The notes: generated by a model not told the origin, from the letters alone. 64,000 bases of DNA from Candidatus Mycobacterium wuenschmannii (GCF_030252325.1 NZ_CP126981.1:3658001-3722000); one strand, 5' to 3'; shown: positions 26,367 through 33,731, counted from the stretch's first letter. Program-made: numbers and translations.

Positions 26367-26878
26367 GGTGTGTCCATAGCGAACACCCAGTGGCCAGCAA
26401 CCGATAGCGAACGTTACCGTCCGTTTACGCCGTTAATCATTCGGCGAAACACAACACGCCCGAAGTGGCAACCGCGCGCGACACGCCGTAGGGATTCCTA
26501 TACACACGAAATATGCAGGTGTGTGGTCCGCTTATCTGCGGTGATGTTGCAAAGTCGCATATTGCTCCACAAGTTCTCCACACCCCCTCAACACGGGCGC
26601 AGACGGATATGCACACACCATGCACAGATCTATTAACAGCCTCGTTTTGTGTCCTCGCCAGCAACCTTTAACGTCGACCCGTCGTGAGGTGATGCTGGCG
26701 TTCGAAGATCGACAATCCGGCTCGCGGTGGAGGTCCCGCCGCCTGCGAGACGAGGTCGATCACGAGGGCGAAGGCCGTGGATCCGCCCCGGGGTGGGGTT
26801 CCCGATTGTCGGGGGCACTGGGCGGCCTGGCTGAGTCGAGCGATGTCGGTGGTGTGACCTAACGTCGTGCCATCGGCG
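26367..26878. other. Long A+T-richer intergenic region between rplI and dnaB
   Basis: About 510 nt without a convincing gene. The stretch 26390-26660 is clearly A+T-richer than the rest of the window. TGCTCCACA and TTCTCCACA (about 26568-26583) are one or two bases away from the actinobacterial DnaA box TTGTCCACA. CGACAATC (26710-26717) and GATTGTCG (26804-26811) form distant inverted arms. Short frames here have no family features or ribosome-binding sites. It probably holds the dnaB promoter and a long leader; M. tuberculosis has a small hypothetical gene (Rv0057) in this place, which I do not find. Confidence 0.5.
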
Positions 26879-26894
26879 TCGAATATGCGTTCGA
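26879..26894 (+). promoter_or_regulatory. Near-consensus LexA (SOS) box upstream of dnaB
   Basis: TCGAAT-ATGC-GTTCGA matches the mycobacterial SOS box TCGAAC-N4-GTTCGA at 11 of 12 fixed positions. It lies 25 nt upstream of the dnaB GTG and just before its ribosome-binding site GGAGGAGG (26902-26909). Confidence 0.55.
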
Positions 26895-26919
26895 ACGTCG
26901 TGGAGGAGGCGGGAGTTTC

Positions 26920-29547
26920 GTGGCTGTCGTTGATGATCTGGGTCGTCCCAGCGAGGCTCCGCCGAGCGAGGATTACGGCCGCCAGCCGCCGCAGGATCTC
27001 GCCGCCGAGCAGTCGGTGTTGGGCGGCATGCTGCTGAGCAAGGACGCGATCGCCGACGTCCTCGAGCGGCTGCGGCCCAGCGACTTCTATCGGCCTGCGC
27101 ATCAGAACGTCTACGACGCCATCCTCGATCTGTACGGCCGCGGCGAGCCGGCCGACGCGGTGACGGTCGCCGCCGAGTTGGACCGGCGCGGGCTGCTGCG
27201 CCGGATCGGCGGGGCGCCCTATCTGCACACCCTCATCTCGACGGTGCCGACCGCCGCCAACGCCGGCTACTACGCGGGCATCGTCGCGGAGAAGGCGCTG
27301 CTGCGCCGCCTCGTCGAGGCCGGGACGCGCGTGGTGCAGTACGGCTACGCCGGCGCCGAGGGGGCAGACGTCGCCGAGGTCATCGACCGTGCGCAGGCCG
27401 AGATGTACGAGGTCACCGAGGGGCGGCGGACGTCGGAAGACTTCGTCCCGCTGGAAGATCTGCTGCAGCCGACGATGGACGAGATCGACGCCATCGCCTC
27501 CAACGGCGGGATCTCCCGCGGTGTGCCGACGGGGTTCACCGAACTCGACGAGTTGACCAACGGTCTGCACGCCGGGCAGATGATCATCGTCGCGGCTCGA
27601 CCTGGTGTGGGTAAGGCGTTGGCGCTGGACACGCCGCTGCCGACGCCGGACGGCTGGACGACCATGGGCGACGTCGCCGTCGGCGACGAGCTGATCGGCG
27701 CCGACGGGCGGCCGACGCGGGTGGTGGCTGCAACGGAGATCATGCTGGGCCGGCCGTGCTACGAGGTCGAATTCTCCGACGGCACCGTGATTGTGGCGGA
27801 TGCGGAGCACCAGTGGCTGACGGATACCCGCGCATCGCGGAAATCGGCCCAGGCCGCTGCGGCCGGCTACAACCGCATGCGGAGCCAGCGGACCTTCGCG
27901 GCGGTACGGACGACCGCCGAGATCGCGACTACCGTGCGCTGCGACACCTTGGACGCCCGGCTAAACCACAGCGTGACCAACGCGGCTGCGATTGAATTGC
28001 CAGACCGCGAATTCCTCATCGCCCCGTACACATTCGGGGCATGGCTCGGTGATGGCACCAGCGCCGCCGCTCAGATCACCTCGGCCGACCCCGAGATCAT
28101 CATGCGGATCGAAGCCGAGGGCTACGTAGCGGTTGCGTCCGAGTCCGCCCGCTACCGGTATCAGTTGCGACTGGCTGCCGGCGACGAGGTCGCGGCCCGC
28201 GAGTGCGTGGTGTGCGGCAGCGAATTCGTTCCGCAGACGAGCCAGGTGCGGACCTGCGGACGGTCGTGCGGCGGGCGGGCCCGTTTCATGTCCGCGCCCG
28301 TCCCGGCACCGACCTGCGCTCGCTGCGGCGGTCCGTCGGCCGGCTTGCGGCTGTGCCAAGGGTGCCACAACTCGGTAGGAACTTTGCAGGCGCGCCTGCG
28401 CACCATCGGAGTGCTAGGAAACAAACACATTCCAGTCGAGTACCTACGAGGCTCGGTCGCGCAGCGGCGCGCTCTGCTTGCTGGATTGCTCGACACCGAC
28501 GGAACGGTGACCGGGGGCGGCAGCGTGCAGTTCTCGGTCACTAGCCACCGGCTGGCGACCGACGTCGCGGAGCTGGTGGTGAGCCTCGGCTACCGCTGCC
28601 AGACCTCAACGAAGCGTGTCACCGGTCGTCGCGAGTCGTCCAGCATCGCTTACACGCTGACGTTCTCGACGGATGACGAGGTGTTCGGGCTGCAGCGAAA
28701 GGCATTGTTGCACAAGGAGCGCCGTGGTGCCGTCAACACCGCGCGCTCGGGATCGCGGTTCATCGTCGACGTGCGTTCGATCGACAGCGTCCCGGTCCGA
28801 TGCGTGGAGGTCGACAACGCCGACCATATGTATTTGGCGAGCGAGTCCATGGTTCCGACGCACAACTCGACGCTGGGGCTGGACTTCATGCGGTCGTGCT
28901 CGATCAAGAACCGGATGGCCAGCGTCATCTTCTCGCTGGAAATGAGCAAGTCCGAAATCGTCATGCGCCTGTTGTCTGCCGAGGCCAAGATCAAGCTCGG
29001 CGATATGCGCTCCGGCCGGATGAGCGACGACGACTGGACGCGGCTGGCGCGGCGGATGAGCGAAATCAGCGAAGCGCCACTGTATATCGACGATTCACCG
29101 AACCTGACGATGATGGAGATCCGCGCTAAGGCGCGCCGGTTGAAGCAGAAGGCTGACCTGCGACTGGTCGTCGTCGACTACCTACAGCTAATGACGTCGG
29201 GCAAGAAGGTCGAGTCCCGCCAGATCGAGGTCTCCGAATTCTCAAGGCATCTCAAGCTTTTGGCGAAGGAACTCGAAGTTCCGGTGATCGCGATCAGCCA
29301 GCTGAACCGTGGTCCCGAGCAGCGCACCGACAAGAAGCCGATGCTGTCCGACCTTCGTGAGTCCGGGTCGCTGGAGCAGGACGCCGACATGGTCATCCTG
29401 CTCAACCGCCCCGATGCTTTCGAGCGCGACGACCCGCGCGGCGGCGAAGCGGATCTCATTGTGGCCAAACACCGTAACGGCCCAACCAAGACGGTGACCG
29501 TCGCGCACCAGCTGCACCTGTCGCGCTTCGCGAACATGGCGCGTTGA
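26920..29547 (+). CDS. dnaB: Replicative DNA helicase DnaB, containing an intein
   Basis: Hexameric 5'-3' helicase of the replication fork. The precursor is 875 residues, of which 417 are intein, leaving about 458 mature residues, normal for the family. The N-terminal domain carries PPQDLAAEQSVLGGMLLSKD and the DnaG-interaction region. The RecA-like domain is split at its P-loop: ARPGVGK is followed by the intein, then STLGLDFMRS. Further motifs are SVIFSLEMSKSEIVMRLL, VVVDYLQLM, VIAISQLNRGPEQR and LRESGSLEQDADMVILL. GTG 26920 is preceded by GGAGGAGG. The protein cannot bind ATP until the intein has spliced out. A LexA-like box lies just upstream. Confidence 0.97.
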   Translation: MAVVDDLGRPSEAPPSEDYGRQPPQDLAAEQSVLGGMLLSKDAIADVLERLRPSDFYRPAHQNVYDAILDLYGRGEPADAVTVAAELDRRGLLRRIGGAPYLHTLISTVPTAANAGYYAGIVAEKALLRRLVEAGTRVVQYGYAGAEGADVAEVIDRAQAEMYEVTEGRRTSEDFVPLEDLLQPTMDEIDAIASNGGISRGVPTGFTELDELTNGLHAGQMIIVAARPGVGKALALDTPLPTPDGWTTMGDVAVGDELIGADGRPTRVVAATEIMLGRPCYEVEFSDGTVIVADAEHQWLTDTRASRKSAQAAAAGYNRMRSQRTFAAVRTTAEIATTVRCDTLDARLNHSVTNAAAIELPDREFLIAPYTFGAWLGDGTSAAAQITSADPEIIMRIEAEGYVAVASESARYRYQLRLAAGDEVAARECVVCGSEFVPQTSQVRTCGRSCGGRARFMSAPVPAPTCARCGGPSAGLRLCQGCHNSVGTLQARLRTIGVLGNKHIPVEYLRGSVAQRRALLAGLLDTDGTVTGGGSVQFSVTSHRLATDVAELVVSLGYRCQTSTKRVTGRRESSSIAYTLTFSTDDEVFGLQRKALLHKERRGAVNTARSGSRFIVDVRSIDSVPVRCVEVDNADHMYLASESMVPTHNSTLGLDFMRSCSIKNRMASVIFSLEMSKSEIVMRLLSAEAKIKLGDMRSGRMSDDDWTRLARRMSEISEAPLYIDDSPNLTMMEIRAKARRLKQKADLRLVVVDYLQLMTSGKKVESRQIEVSEFSRHLKLLAKELEVPVIAISQLNRGPEQRTDKKPMLSDLRESGSLEQDADMVILLNRPDAFERDDPRGGEADLIVAKHRNGPTKTVTVAHQLHLSRFANMAR
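27616..28866 (+). mobile_element. Class 3 intein with LAGLIDADG endonuclease in the dnaB P-loop
   Basis: In-frame insertion of 417 residues between GK and ST of the Walker A motif. Its first residue is Ala (ALALDTPLP), not Cys or Ser. It ends THN before Ser+1. The WCT residues of class 3 inteins are present: Trp in block B (DAEHQW), Cys in block F (PVRCVEVDNADHMYLA) and Thr in block G (VPTHN). Splicing should start from the block F cysteine. The homing endonuclease has two LAGLIDADG-type motifs, FGAWLGDGTS and LLAGLLDTDGTV. Between them are two Cys-rich clusters (28200-28375). The intein of M. tuberculosis DnaB is, from memory, at the same site. Confidence 0.93.
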
Positions 29548-29561
29548 GAGACCTCTAAGCG

Positions 29562-29723
29562 AAGCCGTTGGTGTGGTGGAACAGCTTCACCTGTCGCGGT
29601 TGACTTAATTAACCGTTATCGGCGGGCACGGAATCGGCTGTCGCAATGGCCATTCGCGAAGTCGCGAGCAAACTCGCCTGTGTATCTGGCGAAAACGATG
29701 GCAGTGGCGCACCAGCTGACACC
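29562..29723 (+). repeat. Two decayed copies of the dnaB 3' end
   Basis: The dnaB end encodes KTVTVAHQLHLSRF (about 29488-29530). A diverged copy of that DNA lies at 29562-29602, sharing CAGCT.CACCTGTCGCG. Another lies at 29692-29720, where AAAACGATGGCAGTGGCGCACCAGCTGAC would still translate as KTMAVAHQL. No functional frame remains. They look like remnants of repeated short duplication, or of a second dnaB tail brought in by recombination. Confidence 0.6.
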
Positions 29724-29736
29724 GAGAGTGCCGGCA

Positions 29737-30699
29737 TCATTCCCGCGGCGGGGCGGTCCCGGGCGGTGGCGTGTGTTGGGACTGTTCGGGACCGGACCCG
29801 GATTCGCGCACGAAATCGCTGACCATGCGCGCGACCACGGTTTGGGCGGCCGCGCGGATCGACGCGGTCAGGGTGCCGTTGATGGAGGTGAGAGCCAGCG
29901 GACCGAACGCGATCAACGATGCGATCAGGTCGGCGAATTCGGTGTCGTTGGACGGCCGGCGGTCGGAGGCCAACAGGTTCGCGGCGTACTCGGCTCCGGC
30001 TTGGACGAGGACGTCACTGATCTGGCCGACGTGGGGCAGCACTTGCTCGTGCAGGTCGAGCAACTCGTCCATGGTGATGCCGTACGCGCGCAATTCGTTG
30101 AAGGTGTCGATGAGAGTGGGCCGCAACAGAATTGCGGAGTTGTTGTCGACGCGAAGCAACCCCATCGCGACCAGACGTTCGAAGGCAGGCGGATCGGCGA
30201 CCAGGTCTTGCGCCTGACTCAGCGACAGGGTGCGTGGCTCCTCCGCGGCCCATGCGACGGTCGCGGTCGAAATCGGCGGCAGTTCAAGAAGATCGGCGAG
30301 CGACTTGCCGTCGTGGTGGAAGGTGAGCAGTTCGCGCACATTCGAGATGGTGTAGCCCCGCTTGAGTAGCCGGTGAATCAGACGCAGCCGGTGCAGGTGA
30401 CTGTCGTTGTAGATGGCGAGGCGGCCCATCCGCTGCGGCGGGTCGAGCAGACCGCGATCGCGATACAGGCGGATGTTGCGGGTCGTGGTTCCGGCCAGCC
30501 GGGCCAGTTCCTCCATGCGGTATTCGCCACGACCGTCGTCCTCCGCGGGCGGGGCGGACAGGGCGTCGAACATCTGCGCAACGGTCGTGTCGAACACATC
30601 GCGACCGTGTTGGCGCACCGGCTTGGAGGCGCGGCGCAGGTTGGACAGCATCGCCGACACGGCTTTGTTGTGCGGTCGTCGGGAACGCTCTGAAGCCAT
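29737..30699 (-). CDS. MerR-family transcriptional regulator
   Basis: A 320-residue regulator. ATG 30699 gives MASERSRRPHNK; in-frame codons upstream reach into the neighbouring operator region. A MerR winged helix lies at about residues 58-130: YRMEELARLAGTTTRNIRLY, RDRGLLDPPQRMGRLAIYND and LHRLRLIHRLLKRGYTISNV. The remaining 190 residues are a helical effector region unlike the short coiled-coil tail of metal-sensing MerRs, with no cysteine pair, so a small-molecule ligand is more likely. It is divergent from two small genes that share a near-identical palindromic promoter element, its probable targets. Confidence 0.9.
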   Translation of the reverse strand: MASERSRRPHNKAVSAMLSNLRRASKPVRQHGRDVFDTTVAQMFDALSAPPAEDDGRGEYRMEELARLAGTTTRNIRLYRDRGLLDPPQRMGRLAIYNDSHLHRLRLIHRLLKRGYTISNVRELLTFHHDGKSLADLLELPPISTATVAWAAEEPRTLSLSQAQDLVADPPAFERLVAMGLLRVDNNSAILLRPTLIDTFNELRAYGITMDELLDLHEQVLPHVGQISDVLVQAGAEYAANLLASDRRPSNDTEFADLIASLIAFGPLALTSINGTLTASIRAAAQTVVARMVSDFVRESGSGPEQSQHTPPPGTAPPRE

Positions 30700-30823
30700 G
30701 CCGGACCCTATAACTCGGTCGTCGCGGCAGAATCCGAGCCCCGCTGCGAGCGCTGGAACACCGCGTGATTGTAAGCCCGCATGTGACGCCGGATACGTAA
30801 ACGACTCCAGGACGTGTGCATCA

Positions 30824-30859
30824 CAATTGTTGACATTGGCCAATGCTGACATTGACCAT
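30824..30859 (+). promoter_or_regulatory. Promoter/operator 1, palindromic, for the DUF732 gene
   Basis: CAATTGTTGACATTGGCC starts the element. TTGACA (30830-30835) is a -35, followed by an 18-nt spacer holding the perfect palindrome CATTGGCCAATG (30834-30845), then GACCAT (30854-30859) as -10 and 7 nt to ATG 30867. The same layout with the same spacings occurs at 31227-31262. A dyad inside a slightly long spacer is the classic MerR operator arrangement. Confidence 0.65.
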
Positions 30860-30866
30860 TGGCGCT

Positions 30867-31178
30867 ATGGCTACAGGTTCTCTCCGGACAGCGCCTCTTC
30901 GGCTCGCCGGCATCGCTGGTGCTGCGGCGATCGCCGCGTTGGTGGGGCAGGCGGCACCGGCGCAGGCGGACGAGGCCGACTACGTGTCGGCGCTGCATCA
31001 AAAGTTTGCTTTTTTGTCCGCCGGCCAGCTCGTCGGGGAGGGCCACCGGATCTGCGCCGCGGTCGACGGTGGTCGTAACGGGTTCGACAATGTCGCAATG
31101 GTCACCCGTGACCTCGGCGTATCCGAGGCCGACGCTGTCGAACTCATGACCGCGGCGATAACCAACCTGCACTGCTGA
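30867..31178 (+). CDS. Small secreted DUF732 protein
   Basis: A 103-residue exported protein. The signal peptide runs MATGSLRTAPLRLAGIAGAA to cleavage after AQA. The mature part DEADYVSALHQKFAFLSAGQ... GEGHRICAAVDGGRNGFDNV...AITNLHC has the two conserved cysteines and layout of the mycobacterial DUF732 family, whose function is unknown. An ATG at 30843 lies inside the operator and is unlikely to be used. ATG 30867 is 7 nt after the -10, giving a leaderless message. Confidence 0.8.
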   Translation: MATGSLRTAPLRLAGIAGAAAIAALVGQAAPAQADEADYVSALHQKFAFLSAGQLVGEGHRICAAVDGGRNGFDNVAMVTRDLGVSEADAVELMTAAITNLHC

Positions 31179-31226
31179 GCAAGCACTAGAGCGCACCCTG
31201 GGCGTCCGAAACCGGCATCGCCGAAT

Positions 31227-31262
31227 CAATTGTTGACATTGTTCAATGTAAACAATGATGAT
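31227..31262 (+). promoter_or_regulatory. Promoter/operator 2, palindromic, for the helical-protein gene
   Basis: CAATTGTTGACATTGTTC starts the element. TTGACA is at 31233-31238, the palindrome CATTG-TT-CAATG at 31237-31248, and GATGAT at 31257-31262 is the -10, 18 nt from the -35 and 7 nt before GTG 31270. Over 28 nt it differs from site 1 at about 5 positions. Confidence 0.65.
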
Positions 31263-31269
31263 GGTCGGC

Positions 31270-31773
31270 GTGATGGAACCGGCGCTGACACGGCAGCAGA
31301 CCGACGCGACCGGGGACGCCTTCGGCGCTTGGTGGCGCGTACTCACGTCGGCCGGTGACGAGATGGCGGAGCGGGTTCCGCTGATCGGCCCCGCCCTGAC
31401 CTCGACATCGTCGACAGTGCAGGTCGCGTTGCGCCGGGTGGGCGCGCTGATGGGATTGCTGGATCGCGCAGGAACCGCACTCGACGACATCGCGGAACTT
31501 CGGCACTCGGCGCAATCAATCGCGAACAACCTGGCCGAGTTGACGCACGCCGCACAGGGCATTGATGTTCAGGCCGGGCAACTGACCACCGAGATCAAGG
31601 CGGTCTCCCAGATCATGCCGACCCTGGAGCGATTGACGGAGATCGTCGATCCACTCGACACCACCGTGGCCCGACTCGGCCGTTTCGTCGATCGGCTGCC
31701 AGGGGGCCGCCGCGCCGCTTCTCGGCCCAAAGGCTCGCTCGACGGCAGCGCTACAGACCCACCCCGCGGGTGA
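31270..31773 (+). CDS. Small amphipathic-helical protein, unknown function
   Basis: I recognise no family. The 167-residue product is mostly amphipathic helix with regular hydrophobic spacing (TVQVALRRVGALMGLLDRAG, LDDIAELRHSAQSIANNLAE, MPTLERLTEIVDPLDTTVAR), reminiscent of apolipoprotein- or phasin-like coils. It has no signal peptide and no membrane span. The C-terminus is basic and Gly/Pro-rich. Several ATGs (31255-31261) precede GTG 31270, but aligning its operator with that of the DUF732 gene puts the start at 31270. It shares its promoter element with that gene, so both are likely controlled by the adjacent MerR protein. Confidence 0.7.
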   Translation: MMEPALTRQQTDATGDAFGAWWRVLTSAGDEMAERVPLIGPALTSTSSTVQVALRRVGALMGLLDRAGTALDDIAELRHSAQSIANNLAELTHAAQGIDVQAGQLTTEIKAVSQIMPTLERLTEIVDPLDTTVARLGRFVDRLPGGRRAASRPKGSLDGSATDPPRG

Positions 31774-31797
31774 ACCCACCACCCTCACCCGCGGGGT
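31761..31797 (+). terminator. Hairpin overlapping the stop codon of the helical-protein gene
   Basis: ACCCCGCGGGTGA (31761-31773) and TCACCCGCGGGGT (31785-31797) form a perfect 13-bp stem with an 11-nt loop. The TGA stop is the last triplet of the left arm. There is no strong U-run. Confidence 0.7.
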
Positions 31798-31828
31798 GTC
31801 TCTGACCAGTCGCTACCGAAAGGCCTCC

Positions 31829-32323
31829 ATGTCTGCCCGTCGACCCTCTATTGCCGTCGCCGCCGCGACGCTGGCGATCCTCGGCGCCGGATGCTCGACC
31901 GCAGAGAGTCCGAGCGACGTCTCGACAACCCAGATGACGACGAAATGGGTCGCCGCGCCGTCGGGGAAGTTTCTCCTCCAGGGGCAGATCTTGCAGAAGT
32001 ATCTCGACGCCGGAGGGTCTACCAGCTCGCTGGGATCGCCGATCAGCAACGAAAAGCCCGCACCCGGGAATGGCCGGTTCACCCTCTTCGAAGCCGGCGC
32101 CATCTATTGGACTCCTCAAACTGGAGCCCACGTCGTCGCCGGAAACATCCGCAACACATGGGAATTCGACCACGGTGGACCCGCGGGCCCACTCGGCTAT
32201 CCGACCAGTGACGCACACAGCGCACCAGGCGGTCCCCAACAACGGTTCCAGCACGGCACCATCAACGACAGTGCTGACGGCCATACTCATGTCGAGTTCA
32301 GCCCGCCCGCTGCGGGGTCGTGA
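31829..32323 (+). CDS. LGFP-repeat lipoprotein
   Basis: A 164-residue lipoprotein. The signal sequence MSARRPSIAVAAATLAILGA ends in the lipobox LGAGC, with Cys at about residue 22. The mature part carries two LGFP-type repeats (YLDAGGSTSSLGSPISNEKP with RFTLFEAGAIYWTPQTGAHV, then HGGPAGPLGYPTSDAHSAPG with RFQHGTINDS). LGFP repeats occur in actinobacterial cell-wall proteins, including mycolyltransferase partners, and are thought to attach proteins to the envelope. ATG 31829 is chosen because it leaves a proper signal peptide. Confidence 0.85.
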   Translation: MSARRPSIAVAAATLAILGAGCSTAESPSDVSTTQMTTKWVAAPSGKFLLQGQILQKYLDAGGSTSSLGSPISNEKPAPGNGRFTLFEAGAIYWTPQTGAHVVAGNIRNTWEFDHGGPAGPLGYPTSDAHSAPGGPQQRFQHGTINDSADGHTHVEFSPPAAGS

Positions 32324-32374
32324 GTTGCGGTACCCAGTCGACGAAAAAGCTTGCGCTTCAACTACTTAATCGAG

Positions 32375-32620
32375 TCAGCGCGGCCATTCGCGGAAGGCGG
32401 TCAACAGCTTGGCGCGAAATTTTGGGTCTAAGGTGTCGTCGGGAATCTTGCCGAGAGTGTCCACGGTCGCGCGCATTTGCTGCAGATAACTCTCGCAGCC
32501 GTCGCACTCGAGTAGGTGGGCGTCGAAGCGCGCCCGAGTGTGCAGATCGAGTGTGCCGTCGAGGTAGGCGGTCACTAGTTCGACCAGTTCGTTGCAGTCC
32601 ATTGCATCTCCGGACGTCAT
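32375..32620 (-). CDS. Zinc-binding anti-sigma factor (zf-HC2)
   Basis: An 81-residue soluble anti-sigma factor. The ZAS/zf-HC2 motif HLLECDGC (His-x3-Cys-x2-Cys) with an upstream MDCNELVELVTAYLDGTLDL matches this family. There is no membrane helix, so it acts in the cytoplasm and may sense redox state or thiols through the zinc site, as RsrA/RshA do. Its ATG overlaps the TGA of the sigma factor gene by 4 nt (32617-32620), so partner stoichiometry is translationally linked. Confidence 0.88.
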   Translation of the reverse strand: MTSGDAMDCNELVELVTAYLDGTLDLHTRARFDAHLLECDGCESYLQQMRATVDTLGKIPDDTLDPKFRAKLLTAFREWPR

Positions 32621-33246
32621 GACGCTCCCTTTAGATAGTCCTCGAGAGCTTGCCGGATCGAGGCGCGGCCGCGATGAAGCAGAACCCGCTGATTGGCGGT
32701 GGTGATGTCGAGCAGTGCGCACACCTCGCCGCTGTCCAGCTCGAGTACGTCGCGCAGCGTGACGACTTCGCGCTGCCGGGACGGCAGTTTGTCGAGTTCA
32801 CGACGAGTCACGGCCAAGAGTTCGGTCCCCAGCACCGACCCTTCCGGTGTATCGGGAAATGGGACAGGCGTTTCCAGGTCCTTCCAGTGACCGGGTAAGT
32901 CGTCGCCGGCAGGCTGGAATCTATCCGGGTTCACAGTACGGGCGGGGAACACCAGGCCGTCGCCGCCACGGCGTTCCCTCAGACCTTTGGCCTTGGCGAT
33001 GTTCACGAGGACCGTGAAGAGCCAAGTGCGTAGCGACGATCGGCCTTCGAATTTTTCGATGCCTTTCAGGAGTGCAATCCAGGTCTCTTGGACCACCTCC
33101 TCGGCAGCTTCGTGGTTCCGCACGTAGCCGCGGGCGACTCGCAGCATCGCCGGCGTGTGCCGGTCGACGAGAGAAGCGAAGGCCGCCTCGTCTCCGGTGC
33201 GTAGCGCGGAGACGAGGTCGGCTTCGTCGAGTGGTGCGGCGATCAC
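32617..33246 (-). CDS. ECF RNA polymerase sigma factor
   Basis: A 209-residue extracytoplasmic-function sigma factor. Region 2 spans about residues 22-90 (FASLVDRHTPAMLRVARGYV, EEVVQETWIALLKGIEKFEG, LRTWLFTVLVNIAKAKG). Region 4 spans about 145-200 (LDKLPSRQREVVTLRDVLEL, VCALLDITTANQRVLLHRGR). GTG 33246 overlaps the TAG of the DUF417 gene by one base (TAGTG). The DUF417–sigma–anti-sigma operon suggests a stress regulator that controls a membrane redox function. It is probably autoregulated, but I do not see a textbook GGAAC -35 upstream. Confidence 0.92.
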   Translation of the reverse strand: MIAAPLDEADLVSALRTGDEAAFASLVDRHTPAMLRVARGYVRNHEAAEEVVQETWIALLKGIEKFEGRSSLRTWLFTVLVNIAKAKGLRERRGGDGLVFPARTVNPDRFQPAGDDLPGHWKDLETPVPFPDTPEGSVLGTELLAVTRRELDKLPSRQREVVTLRDVLELDSGEVCALLDITTANQRVLLHRGRASIRQALEDYLKGAS

Positions 33247-33731
33247 TACGTGCGGATCCTAGCGGCCAGCGCCTCGCCGAGCGTCCATACCGAGGCACCA
33301 AGGAGCACAACGTCTTTGATCAGAAATTGGCCCGTCATCGAGAGGCGGGGGAATCCTCCGGCCGTGGCCTCGCCGATTCCTGGCGTCGTGAACAGGAAGC
33401 TGGTAGTCGCCACAAATAACCCGATGGCCATCACGCTGCCGGCCGCCGAGAGTCGGGGCAACCACGGCTTGACTGCGAGCAACAGCGCGGTGCCAACCTC
33501 GACCACTCCCAGGAGTGCGGAGAGCGCCTGCACCGACAAGATGCTGTAGAGCCAACTCATGAAGGGGCTGTGGGCCACCAGCGGTTGGATGTTGTGCGCT
33601 TCGTAGTTGGTGAACTTCAAGAGTCCGATCCAGCCGATGACGAGCACCAGCCCGTATCGAAGTAGCGCGGACCCGGTCCGGGCGACGGCGACCTGCAGCT
33701 GGCTGATTGAGTGTTCCTGGGAGACGGTCAT
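33246..33731 (-). CDS. DUF417 (YkgB/RclC-like) membrane protein
   Basis: A 161-residue inner-membrane protein with four helices (LRYGLVLVIGWIGLLKFTNY, SWLYSILSVQALSALLGVVE, LSAAGSVMAIGLFVATTSFL, FLIKDVVLLGASVWTLGEAL). The WIGLLKFTNYEA...PLVAHSPF core is the DUF417 signature. The E. coli member YkgB/RclC belongs to the reactive-chlorine resistance operon. ATG 33731 (MTVSQEHS) is preferred to codons further upstream. First gene of the operon with the ECF sigma and anti-sigma genes, so it may be part of the stress response they sense or control. Confidence 0.85.
   Translation of the reverse strand: MTVSQEHSISQLQVAVARTGSALLRYGLVLVIGWIGLLKFTNYEAHNIQPLVAHSPFMSWLYSILSVQALSALLGVVEVGTALLLAVKPWLPRLSAAGSVMAIGLFVATTSFLFTTPGIGEATAGGFPRLSMTGQFLIKDVVLLGASVWTLGEALAARIRT

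Noticed and set aside
26367..26878. Chromosomal origin or small Rv0057-like gene before dnaB
   Set aside because: Only two imperfect DnaA-like sites and no dnaA/dnaN nearby. Frames in the region lack ribosome-binding sites and family features.
30843..30866. ATG 30843 as start of the DUF732 gene
   Set aside because: It falls within the palindromic operator and spoils the signal peptide; ATG 30867 is 7 nt from the -10 and gives a normal signal sequence.
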